From Microstegium vimineum (Eukaryota; Streptophyta; Magnoliopsida; Poales; Poaceae): a DNA stretch of 64,000 nt. The position numbers and the translations under genes are program-made. Below the pieces are notes generated by a model that ran no database searches, was not told the DNA's origin, and saw only the letters and a program-made list of their open reading frames with translations. This document shows, one piece after another, positions 47,248 through 58,781 of the stretch; the first letter of the stretch is position 1, and the number at the start of each line of letters is the position of its first letter. Where the stretch lies: assembly GCA_022036555.1 (NCBI GenBank), contig CM039124.1, positions 49,232,785 through 49,296,784 on the forward strand, read 5' to 3'.

Positions 47248-49207
47248 TTAGCCTTACCAATGGTGGAGAGAAAATTTAGCTCAACTGGCCCAACAAAGGA
47301 CATTCTAGAAAGCAGTGTTGAACTATCACACAGTTGGTCTTTTGGAACCCACGGTGACTGTGCATCATTGTCGGTTCATGTCTTATAACCATTAATGATA
47401 GTATAGCCAATATTGATTAATGTTGTTCGTGGTTTGAACCGCCAGTAATATACTGATATATAGGTTGCTTTGCAAAAAAAATCATAATTTTTATGTGAGG
47501 TCGGATCAAGTTAAAATTTACATCAAAATTGAGTTAAAAGAGATTTAAAACTTTATAGTTAATATCTTTTAAATTTAAGTTTTTGGCCCTGCAGGGATAT
47601 AGTAATCTGTGGTATGTCATCTCAAGCCGGTATTTGTGTTTTCCTTTAACTAGTGTGCCTTAAATCTCAGGCATGTGAGTTATATTCTTTTTTTTTTTGT
47701 CAATGTATAGTACATTAAATCTCAGGCATCAGAGCAATAATCATCGTTGGACATTGTCCGTGCAACCGTTGGTTGTCACGGAAAGTCTCGAACCCTATAT
47801 AGCTATTGTGTGGTTCTCTTTTCGACATGCTTTCAGTCTTTGTTAGAGTTTCACCATTCGCATGAAAGCAAAGTGGTGTAACTTCACTTTTACTTCGGAG
47901 TCCAAAACAGGGCTTTCAAGCCAATGCCTTCGAGCTCACGCTCGGTTTTGTATATATACATGAACTGCGCATCTAAACTGCGTTGACACGGTCGTGTTTC
48001 ATTTCGAACATCATTCGAGCTCACGAAGATTCGGTGAAACTCGGTCGTCGTATCAGGTGTTACGAAATTTTCACAGAGGGAGGACCTGGTTCACGCACGG
48101 GCTCGTCGATCGGCTCCATTTTTCGTGTCTTGCATGTCACTTCAATGGGTATAGCCCCCTTTGCTGAGATCACGTTCAAAGATGGTGGGCAGGAATAACC
48201 GGTCCGGAAGCCCCGGTTCGGGCTGATTAGGTAGGTCACCCGGACACAGGCATCTTGTGCGTGAAGATTCGGCAGTCACGTCGCGTCTCGCGTTGCGGTA
48301 CACGTCGCTTTTGCATGCACACCGTTACTTCTCTTCCGTCCGTCAGCGTGATAACAGGTGAGTGAAAAAAAAAAAACCCTCTCTGCTCTCTTTTTTTCAA
48401 ACATTTGTAAAAGAAAAAAAGACAGCAACAACAACGCACACTGCACGTCCAGGAGTTTTCCACACGAGAGAAAGGAGGGGCCTGCAGGATGTGCATGCGT
48501 ATGCAAGCAAGCATGTCCGTTGTCTTGCTCTGTCTCCATCAGTCAAGGGCAGGCTGCACAGCTAGCACTGCACACGTGAGAGCCAAGAATGTGCATGCCG
48601 GGTCTGTAAAAAATTAAACACCCTGACGTCTGATCGGTCCAAAGTTTATGCAATTCGTTCGAGTACGGCGAGAAAAATTCCTAGCGCATTTGAAAACCCC
48701 TGCGAGACACAGAGAGACCTCCCTCGAAAGTGTTTCTCCAAAAGGTCTACGGGCCTTGACGATTATATTGAAATACAGTCTAGCTAGAAATAAACACTTT
48801 TCGTGCATGGGTATAAAAAAGAGAGACTAAAATGTACGTGTATCTGCTAACTTTTTGGGGTAAAATATAATTCTGAGCTAGACCATTAATTGGTTGTTGT
48901 TTATGTTACTAGCTGGTTAAGTTTCCTAAGGTTTAAGCAGCTTAATTAATTAGGTGCTTTGCTTGGTTTCTAAGAACTTTTTTAATCTGCTAACTATACG
49001 GAACAGAGTTAGGCCAACGGTTGAGGCAGACATTCAGCTCTACCCTGCCCGATCCATCCATCTTGTGGCGCATGTAACCTGCAATGGAAGCAGACAACAG
49101 GCAGAAGCTCCCAAGCACACAGCCGGATCGATCTTCTTCAGTTGTTGACCGCTGAAGCAATCTACCCCGGGAAGGAAACGAATAATATTGAAATAAATTA
49201 ACTTCTA

Positions 49208-49208
<1 letters not shown>

Positions 49209-49239
<31 letters not shown>
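49209..49239. repeat. (GATA)n microsatellite
   Basis: About seven to eight GATA units. Confidence 0.9.
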
Positions 49240-50088
49240 GTGGTTGCTGTTACCCTGATATGCGCTCGCCGGTCACCAGAATGTCTCCTCTATAGTTGCC
49301 ATGGCCCCATCACACGATTAAAAAAAAGATCATATATATGGTTAGGTTCTACCATATCTAAAAAGAAACAGGCAGGAACCAAGAGACATATATGCACATC
49401 ATCACCATCTGAAAGTGCAGAGAGATGCAACCATCAACAAAGCTAGAACGTACTGGGTTAGTTACTGCTGATCCCCAGATATATATCGAGATTCAAACTT
49501 TTGTAATTTTCTATCAATAAATTTTTTACCAGCAATTCTTTGATAACCATAAGTTTATAATCATGAAATAAATACATGGTTCAAGTGTACGCCCTTCGTT
49601 CAGTCTTATAAGGAATGATTTAGAATGGATATGTTCTTTTAAATTACACTTTGACCATTCATTTACTTATTGTTTTTGTTTGTAAACTTCTATATTATAA
49701 TCATCAGATACATGTTTTCTAGTTTTCCACCAATATATATATATATATATAGCATCGTTAATTTAAATGTATGTCACCTGCTGGCCTTACATTAACCTAT
49801 TTGTACATTTTGTTCAAGTTGTGGCTTCACAATTCTACAAATGCACATACACGATATAAATCATCGATGATGTTTTAGATCACTATTAAAACAAAAACAT
49901 TTATTAACATCACGATGTAACTGGGCGTCGGGTACGAAGGTAAAGGGTACCCCAAACCCTTCGATAAATTAACGTTAAACATAACAACTATTTTTAAGGC
50001 AGGGACCAGCCCACTGCTCAGTAAGGCACGGCTCATCGCTCGAGGGCCCCCTCTACACCAGCTGAGGCGACAAGTCACGGGCCGGCCC

Positions 50089-50450
50089 ACCTCGACGCCG
50101 AATGACAGACGAGGGGTCGTTCGAACGACCCCCCGGCCCCCACCTCGACGTCAAGAGACGGACCGAGGGTCGGACGAACGACTCTCCGGCTCCTACCTCG
50201 ACGATAAATGACGGACCGAGGGGGCGAGCGAACGACCCCCCGGCTCCTACCTCGACGATAAATGACGGACCGAGGGGCGAGCGAACGACCCCCCGGCCCC
50301 CACCTCGACGAACGAAGGACGGACGAGGGGTCGAACGAACGACCCCCCGACCTCTACCTCGACCTCTCCGACCCCGTCTCTGCTCCGACCCTACCTCGAC
50401 GATGAGCGACGGACCAGGGGTCGAACGGACGACCCCCGGACGAGAGGCTC
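50089..50450 (+). repeat. 53-bp tandem repeats in LTR U3
   Basis: The motif acctcgacg recurs at 50089, 50142, 50195, 50249 and 50302 (53-54 base spacing), with further less regular copies at 50356 and 50393. Each unit also holds gacggaccgagg and cgaacgaccccc. It lies some 500 bases upstream of the TATA box, a typical place for enhancer-like repeats. Confidence 0.88.
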
Positions 50451-50962
50451 GATTAACCCAACTGCTCCCGGCATGGGTTAAAGTGAAACCCCCTAACGAC
50501 ATGGGCGCCCGCGTCCGTTGTCAAATCCGCCAACTCCCCGTCAAGTCCCCGATTCCTGTCAACTGTGCTGCCACTGTCGCCACTACGCGAGTACGGACTC
50601 CAGCAGTACCCCTCGGAAAGTGAACAGTGCGGCCCTCGACGACGACTTCGGGAATACGACAGAGCCGCGCGGGGCTCGACCCCTCCCTCGACCGGGGGCT
50701 CGACCCCTCTCTCCGACAACTCCAGTATGGGACCCGTCCCATCTGCCCCGTCTCGCTTATGCCGTGGGATTCGTGCCTGTCTGTGGACGTTGTGCCACGA
50801 CATGCCGCGGCGACTTCCACTGCCACCACGACCGGGGACGCCAGAAGGACGGGAAGGCCATGCCGCCACAGTGCTCAACGTCTCTCCGCCAACACTGTGC
50901 CTCGGACACGCTACCCATACTGCCACAGTTAGGGCCCTGTACCCTCGGACCTCCCCTTGGTC

Positions 50963-50969
50963 TATAAAA
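50963..50969 (+). promoter_or_regulatory. TATA box of the Gypsy LTR
   Basis: tataaaa within the GC-rich context ggtctataaaagggg, about 390 bases before the LTR end. Confidence 0.65.
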
Positions 50970-51353
50970 GGGGACGCCGAGGTAGAATAAAGGGGGGGAT
51001 TTTCAGGATCCTGAAATCTCCGAGACTTCAGTTCAGACTCTCACACTCCACGCATACACACCCCACCACTCGATCGACCCCTCGGGTGGCAAACCCGCAG
51101 CCTAGGGCAAACCCGCTAGCCTTAGACCGCAGCTCACTCTGAGCAACCCCGTGTAACACAGCTTGTACCCCCCCTGTACGAGCACGTTTTGGGTGCGAGA
51201 TAATACAAGTCATCCTCCCCCGCTGGACGTAGGGCCTTCTTTGCCCGAACCAGGATAAACCTTGTGTCCATCTTGCATCATGTCTGAGAGAGGGAGCACG
51301 CGATATACAAATTTACTCGTTGGTGGTCTTGACCCCCGGTCATAACACCGACA

Positions 51354-51374
51354 GTTGGCACGCCAGGTAGGGGG
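51354..51374 (+). other. Primer-binding-site region of the Gypsy element
   Basis: gttggcacgccaggtagggg follows the LTR end immediately. This conserved junction sequence primes reverse transcription in related grass elements. The cognate tRNA was not determined. Confidence 0.6.
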
Positions 51375-51380
51375 AATTGC

Positions 51381-53652
51381 GTGTCGATCAATTCCGAACT
51401 ACTCTCTCAGATGGATTCCACCATCCCACCGTTTCCATTCGCTGTCGTCGTCTGGTTCGGTAGCCTAGGGTTCGTATCCACGGACCAGGGCGACTTCATA
51501 GTCTTTCCCTCCACTCGTGGCCTGGACATCAGCAGCTCCGGTACGCCGGGGCCAGCAAGGGTCAGGCGACGGCCCCTCTGCTTGCGCCTCTGGCCTGCGA
51601 CCAGGAGGAGGCGTGAGCGGCTCCGACGCGCTCGTCGTCGTGCGGATTCCGAGGTGTCGGATGCTGTTTCCCCGGCCCCAGCTGGCGATACAGTCCCTCC
51701 TCCTGGGAGTCCGTTTGACCCATGCCTGTGGGTCGAGGGTGGGCGCCCCTCTGAGTGGGACTTTGGCTCTGCCACGCCGTCGTCCCCAGGGGTCCCCGTG
51801 GCCTCTCCGACACACTCGACCCCATCACCACTGCGTGACCCGTTCCCGTGCGGGCACCACGACAGTGCAGGGCTCTCTTCCGCCCTCGCAGGATTGCAAA
51901 TCCAGACACGCAGCGGGTCTCCAGGGACTCCGTCGCATGCGACGGCTACTCCCGTCACCACCTCTTCACCAGGCGAGCCTGGACTACCCCGTACCTGGGG
52001 CACGTTACGGCGGCGCCTGGCGGAGGAGCGTAGGGGATCCTTCCCCCACTTCTACCACGCCGACCCCGACTCGGACTCTCCCGATGAGAGTTACGACTCC
52101 ACCTGGGAGTGCTTCCACCTCGACGAGCAGGCCGACCCCTAGGATGACGTCGACGACACCGCGGCCACCGAAGAAGGGGGAGGGGCCAACGCTACACCAG
52201 CACGAGATGCCAACCCCCCGAGTCCTGATAGAGCCGATCCACCCCCAGACGTCCAGATCGCGCAAGTCCGAGAGCTCCTCAGCAAGCTCGAGGAGGAGCG
52301 CCTGCGACTTCAGCAACTCGAGCACGCCCTCGAGCGGGATCGAGGGCGCCCGCAGGGTGGAGGAGCTCGCGAGCGGGCCCGGAAGTCCACCGGCAAATCG
52401 TCGAGGAGGGGGGGCGAACGAACCCCGAGTCTTCAACCGCGCCAGCCAGAATGTCATAGCGGCCGCGATGCTGCTCCGCGACATGCCGGCGCCATCGACC
52501 CCCCAAGCACGGCGTATCAGGGACGAGATCCAAGGGCTTCTCCAGACTGCGGCCGTGCAGTAGGCAGAGAGCTCGGCCTCGAGGCGTCGAGGGGCTGCTT
52601 CCGAACGACAGGGAGCGCCCCCTCGACAAAATCGAGAGGTCTCCATCCATCAGAACAAGGAACCCTAGGGCCAAGTCGAGCGACGACCGGTTCACGAACG
52701 CCTCGTCGACGATCGACCGCCTCGGGTGAACAATCGACGTCGGTACGGCAACGCCGAGGCTCGAGGCTACAACGCTCACCGAGGTGGGCGCTACGACAGC
52801 GACGAAGACCGATGTCGGTCTCCGGAGCCACCGGGGCCCCGAGTCTTCGGCAGAACCATCCGGCGGACTCCCCTGCCCGTCCGTTTCCGTCCACCCACCA
52901 GCCTGGTCAAGTATAATGGCGAAACCAAGCCAGAGCTCTGGCTTGCCGACTTCAGGCTGGCGTGTCAGCTAGGCGGAGCCAACAATGACCACGTCATCAT
53001 TCGGCAACTCCCACTGTTCCTCTCCGACACCGCTCGAAGGTGGCTCGAAGAGCTGCCCCCGGACTTGATCCAAGACTGGCCCGACCTGGTCCGGATCTTC
53101 GAGGGCAACTTCAAGGGCACCTACGAGCGACCGGGCAACCCCTGGGACCTTCGCAGCTCCAAGTAGAAGCCAGGGGAGACCCTCCGCGCCTTCACCAGCC
53201 GATTCTCGAGGCAGCGCACCGCACTGACCCACATCTCCGACCACGAGGTCATCACGACGTTCATCGCCGGGACAACCTGCAAGGAGTTGGTGCGGGAGTT
53301 GGGGCGAAACACCCCCAAGACCGCCAACGAGCTCATGGACATCATCGCCAACTACGCAGCTGGCGAAGAGGTCGTTGGCGCGTTCTTCCAGATACCCCCA
53401 GGGAAGGGGAAAGGCAAGGCGGACGAGCCCGGGGGCTCGGACGACGGGCCCAAGAGGAACAATGGGCCCAGAAGGAACAACGACGGCAACGGCGGCCGAA
53501 GAAGAAGAAGAAGAAGAAGAACCAACCGGGCCGACGCAACGTCGAGCCCAACGTCGAGCCCGACGACGAGCCCGACGACCTTGTCGCTGCAGCGAACAAG
53601 AAGAAGCCTCGAGGGCCCCCTCCCGACGGGGGCGTCTTCGATAAGATGCTGA
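51381..53652 (+). pseudogene. Gypsy gag, frameshifted and with in-frame stops
   Basis: The N-terminal reading segment (51381-52142) ends at a TAG. The capsid-like (retrotransposon gag) part lies at 52860-53390 and includes LVKYNGETKPELWLADFRLA and LEELPPDLIQDWPDLVRIFE, interrupted by a TAG at 53164-53166, then resumes with ETLRAFTSRFSRQRTAL. A basic Arg/Gly region follows (53400-53550). Stops and frame changes mean no full Gag can be made from this copy. Confidence 0.85.
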
Positions 53653-56600
53653 AGGAGCCTTGCCCCTATCATATGGGGTCGGCCAACCATCGCCTCGAGG
53701 ACTGCCGCATGCTTCGAAAGCATTTCATCCCTCCTAGCCTCAGGAGAGATGACGGCAAAGAAGACCCGCCCTGTGACGCCCACGTCAGGGGCGATGTCAA
53801 AAAAGGAGGCTTCCCCGAAGTCCACGACTGCTACATGATCTACGGGGGACCCTCGACTCGCCTCACCACTGCCAGCGCAAGAGGGAGCGTCGAGAGGTTT
53901 TCTCCGTTCGAGCCCAGGCTCCGTGGTACCTCGACTGGTCCTACACCCCGATCACCTTCGATCAGGACGACCACCCCGAGCACATCCCCGACGCAGGGGC
54001 TTACCCGCTCGTCGTCGACCCGATCATCCTCAACACCCGCCTCACCAAGGTACTCATGGATGGGGGGCAGCCTCAACATCATCTACGCCGAGACCCTTGA
54101 CCTCCTGGGGATCCCGAGGACCATGCTCCTTGCCCAGCGCGGGGGGGTTCCACGGGATCGTCCCGGGGAAGAAGGCGCTCCCGATCGGCCGCATCAAGCT
54201 ACCGGTCTGTTTCGGCGTCCCCTCGAACTTCCGAAAGGAAGAGCTGACCTTCGAGGTGGTTGCGTTCCGAGGCACCTACCACGCCATCATTGGGCGACCG
54301 GGATACGCTAAGTTCATGGCAGTCCCGAACTACACCTACCTCAAGCTCAAGATGACGGGCCCTCGGGGGTCATCACCGTCGACACCTCCTACGAGCACGC
54401 ATACGACTGCGACGTCGAGTGCGTGGAGAAAGCCGAGGCCCGCGAGGATTGGCAATCCTCGCGGCCCTCGACGAATTGTCTGGAGAGATCCCCGACCCCA
54501 AGCGACATGCTGGCAACTTCAAGCCGGCGGAAGACACCAAGACAGTCCCGCTCGACCCCGGCCTCGCGGATGGGAAGGTGCTGACGATCAACGCCACCCT
54601 CGAGCCCAAATAGGAAGTAGTGCTCGTCGACTTTCTCCGTGCGAATGCCGACGTGTTCGCATGGAGTCCCTCAGATATGCGAGCATTCCGAGGGAGGTCG
54701 CCGAGCACTCCTTGGACATCTGAGCCGGGTCCAAACCAGTGAAGCAACGCCTGCGCCGCTTCGACGAGGAGAAGCGCAGGATCATCGGGGAGGAGGTCGA
54801 CAAGCTTTTGAAGGCGGATTCATCAAGGAGGTGCATCATCCCGAGTGGTTAGCTAATCCGTACTTGTAAAGAAAAAGAATGGAAAGGATAGGATGTTGTA
54901 GACTACACTAGTCTAAATAAAGCATGTCCCAAAGTTCCTTTTCTTTTACCACGTACCAGTGATGCATGCTCTGCTACCTCACCATGCCCTCGGCATCTTC
55001 TGCTACCTCACCATGCCCTTCGGGTTGCAAAACGTCGGGGCCACCTACCAGCGATGCATGCTCCATGTCTTCGGGAAACACATAGGGCCGACCGTCGAGG
55101 CCTACGTCGATGACATTGTGGTCAAGTCCAGAACAGTCAGAAACCTGGTCGGAGACCTCGAGATCACGTTTGGGTGCCTCAGGGCTAATCGCATAAAACT
55201 GAACCCTGAGAAGTGTGTCTTCGGGGTCCCTCGAGGCATGCTCTTAGGGTACATAGTTTCCCAGCGTGGGGTCTAGGCCAATCCCGAGAAGGTAACCGCC
55301 ATCACGAGGATGGGCCCGATCAACGACCTCAAGAGCGTGCAAATGGTCACTGGGTGCCTCGCCGCCCTCAGTCGCTTCATCTCGAGGCTCGGAGAGAAGG
55401 CCCTACCCCTTTACCGCCTCTTGAAGAAGACGGAACACTTCGCGTGGACCGCCGAAGCCGAGGAATCGCTCTCGAGGCTCAAGGCCTTGCTCACCTCGCC
55501 CCGGTCTTGGTACCCCAAGTCCGTGGAGCCCCTCTTGCTCTATGTCACAACAACTACCCAGGTAGTCAGCGCGGTCATAGTAGTCTAGAGGGAGGAGGAA
55601 GGACACGCCCTGCCGGTCCAGAGGCCTGTCTACTTCATGAGTGAGGTGCTTTCCGAGACCAAGACGAGGTACCCCCACATCCAGAAGCTGTTGTACGCGA
55701 TCGTCCTCACTCGGCGTAAGCTCAAACACTATTTCCTGGGCCACCCGGTTACTGTGGTCTCATCTTTCCCCCTCGGAGAGATAATCCAGAACCGGGAGGC
55801 GTCTGGAAGGATCGCCAAGTGGTCGGTCGAGCTCATGGGGAGACCCTCTCCTACGCCCCTCGGAAGGCCATTAAATCTCAGGTACTGGCAGATTTCGTTG
55901 CAGGATGGACCGACACCCAACTACCCCGAGCGCAGGTTCAGAGCGAGCTCTGGACCATGTACTTCGATGGTCGTTGATGAAGACGAGAGCAGGCGCCGGA
56001 TTGCTGTTCATATCACCCTCAGGGGTCCATATGCGCTATGTCATCCGCCTCCACTTCCCCGCCTCAAACAACGTCGCCGAGTACGAGGCCCTCGTCAGCG
56101 GCCTACGCATCGCCATCGAGCTCGGGGTTCGACGCCTCGACGTGCGAGGGGACTCCCAGTTGGTGATCGACCAAGTGATGAAAGACTCGAGCTGCCACGA
56201 CCCCAAGATGGAAGTCTACTGCAAGGAGGTTAGAAAACTCGAGGACAAGTTCTACGGCCTCGAGATCAACCACGTCGCCCGTCAATACAACGAAGCTGCC
56301 GACGAGCTGGCCAAAATCGCGTCTACTCGAGGCACGGTCCCTCCCGACATCTTCTCAAGGGATCTTCACAAGCCGTCCGTCGACCTGGACTCGGGGGCTC
56401 CCGCCCTCGAGCTAGGGGTCGATCCACCCCCCTCGAGCGATCCCCCCTCGAGCGAGGGAGAAGTCATGAAGATCGACGGGGCTGTCGCAGCGCCAACCCC
56501 TCCGACGGATTGGCGCGCACCCTACCTCGAGTACCTGACACGGGGCGAACTCCTAGAGGACCGCACGGAGGCCCGTCGTGTAGCCCGACGCGCCAAAACC

Positions 56601-57752
56601 TACGTCTTGTACGGGGATGGCCGCGAGCTATATCGACGCAGCCCGTCAGGTGTACTTCAACGCTGCCTCACCCTCGAGGAGGGGAGGGCATTGCTGAAGG
56701 ATCTACACTCGGGGGCTTGCGGCCACCATGCGGCGCCGAGAACGCTGGTAGGAAGTGCCTTTCAACAGGGCTTCCACTGGCCGACGGCCGTCAACGACGT
56801 CACCAAACTCGTCCGATCCTGCAAGGGATGCCAATTCTACGCCAGGCAGACCCACCTACCCGCCCAAGCTCTTCAGATGATACCTATAACCTGGCCGTTC
56901 GCAGTATGGGGGCTCGACATGGTCGGCCCCCTGAAAAGAACCAAGGGTGGGCACACTCACCTTCTCGTGGCTATCGACAAGTTCTCGAAGTGGATCGAGG
57001 CTCGACCCATCGCCAACATCCAGTCTCGACAAGCCGTGCTATTCTTCACCGACATCATCCACCGCTTCGGGGTCCCCAACCTCATCATCACCGACAACGG
57101 CACGCAGTTCACCGGCCAAAAGTTCCTGGACTTCTGTGACCATCACCACACCAGGGTGAATTGGTCCGCAGTCGCCCACCCTCGAACTAACGGTCAGGTC
57201 GAGCGTGCCAATGGTATGGTTTTGTAGGGCCTCAAGCCAAGGATCTTCGATCGGCTGAACAGACATGGCAGGAGATGGGTCGACGAGCTGCCCGCTGTGT
57301 TATGGAGTCTCCGAACGACACCAAGTTGAGCCACGAGGTTCTCTCTGTTCTTCTTGGTCTATGGGTCCGAGGCCGTCCTCCCCACTGACCTCGAGTACGG
57401 GTCCCCTCGACTGAAAGCCTACAGCGAGCAAGCCAACACGGTAGCCCGAGAGGACTCCCTCGACCAGCTCGAGGAAGCCCGTGATATGGCCCTCTTCAAG
57501 TCGGCAAAGTACCAGCAGACGCTGCGGCGCTACCACAACAAAAACGTGCGCAAAAGGGACCTCAACGTCGGCGACCTTGTTCTGCGCCGTCGACAAAGCA
57601 ACAAGGGGCGCCACAAGTTGACGCCACCATGGGAGGGACCCTTCATCGTGGCAGAGGTGCTGAAGCCCGACACTTACAAGTTGAAGAACGAGAAGGGCGA
57701 GATCTTCACCAACGCGTGGAACATCGAACAACTACGTCGCTTCTATCCTTAA
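53653..57752 (+). pseudogene. Gypsy pol (protease, RT, RNase H, integrase), broken
   Basis: The protease active site DGG-SLNIIYAETL is split by an extra G near 54062-54067. RT shows KACPKVPF joined almost directly to a duplicated tctgctacctcaccatgccc near 54960-55015, so about 170 bases of RT with the first catalytic Asp block appear deleted; YVDDIVVKS is retained at about 55100. RNase H (55960-56330) keeps NNVAEYEAL, RGDSQLVID and NEAADELAK. Integrase keeps the zinc Cys pair CKGC (about 56820) and the catalytic D (GLDMVGP), D (TDNGTQF) and E (NGQVERANG), ending in a C-terminal domain that stops at 57752. In-frame TAG codons occur at 55274, 55586, 57226 and elsewhere. Confidence 0.9.
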
Positions 57753-57801
57753 GGCCTCAGGGCCTTGTACATTTTCGCATTTATGTACAAATCCTCGAAT
57801 G

Positions 57802-57807
57802 AATAAA
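57802..57807 (+). terminator. AATAAA polyadenylation-like signal after integrase
   Basis: aataaa about 50 bases past the pol stop codon. A possible 3' end for a sense transcript ending before the reverse-strand gene. Confidence 0.35.
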
Positions 57808-57845
57808 ATGTTCTCGAAACACATTTCACATTCGTTCGTAGCTCA

Positions 57846-58545
57846 AAGGTAGCCTCGACTTTGCCCCGGCAAAAGTCAAGCTCCCCTCGGGGGCTGACAG
57901 GGGGGCGCCCCCCTCCTAAGTCCTCGAAAAACACAAACGTTTTTTCGAAACCCGACTCTCCCTCTCGACCTTTGCCTCGAGTACGCTTCATAACTAAGTA
58001 AAGGCGCCTCGAACTCCTTAAGGGTCGAGGGTGTCGTCGAGCCAGGGACTCACCTACGCCCCAGGGCTATGGTATCCCCGCTCACCACCCCCTTCCAGGG
58101 ATACGAGCGTGCGTCGAACACTTAGTTCACAAGCGTCGACCCAGGCAAAGAAAAGCAGAGAGAGCTCGAGAAGTAGAAATAACGAGACGCACCCATCTAC
58201 AGCACTAAGGTAGCCTCGACTTTGCCCCAGCAAAGTCGAGCCTCCCTCGAGGGCTAACAGGGGGGCACCCCCCTCCTAAGTCCCCGAAAAACTCGAACGT
58301 TTTTCGAAACTCGGCTTTCCCTCTTGTTCTTTCCCTCGAGTACGCTTCGTGACTAAGTAAAGGCGCCTCGAACTCCCTAAGGGTCGCGGGTGTCGTCAAG
58401 CCAGGGACTCACCTACGCCCCAGGGCTACGGTATCCCCGCTCGCTCCCCCCCTTCCAGGGATGCGAGCGTGCGTCGAACACTTAAGTCCATAAGTGTCGA
58501 CTTAGGCAAATAAAAGCAGGGAGAGCTCAAAAAACAAAAATAACT
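57846..58545. repeat. Two tandem 361-bp repeats
   Basis: aaggtagcctcgactttgcc begins at 57846 and again at 58207, exactly 361 bases apart. The rest of each unit matches closely (gacaggggggc, acctacgccccagggcta, gagcgtgcgtcgaacactta). The block lies between the sense pol and the 3' end of the reverse-strand gene. Confidence 0.9.
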
Positions 58546-58781
58546 ATGTGCATCTCGATCAAAATGCATTATACACAAGAAGCCCTCGGGGCTCGGCATT
58601 GTATCAGTACAAAAAGCCTAACTATTACATGGACCTTCCTGTCCAGATATGGCTCGCAGGCCCGGGACTACTCATCGAGGGGGTCGCCGTCCTCAAGAAG
58701 CAACGCAGGAAGTTGGGCATCACCCGTTGGCCACATCGGAAGGTGAAAAGTCTGCAAAAACTCATCAACACCTTCCGAGGG

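Larger units (their letters stand above)
44971..49915. other. Gene-poor intergenic DNA left of the Gypsy element
   Basis: No exon is supported. It contains an (AT)n tract (45862-45910), a Tourist-like MITE (47028-47247) and a (GATA)n tract (49209-49239). A GC-richer patch at 45150-45760 with CT and GT microsatellites resembles promoter/5' UTR sequence, but no gene follows it. Confidence 0.45.
49916..51353 (+). repeat. 5' LTR of the Gypsy element (~1.44 kb)
   Basis: Proposed ends TGTAACTGGG and CACCGACA, with the LTR end placed directly before gttggcacgccaggtagggg, the standard PBS-leader junction of this group. It contains the 53-bp tandem repeats (50089-50450) and a TATA box. The right end is more certain than the left. 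Confidence 0.7.
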
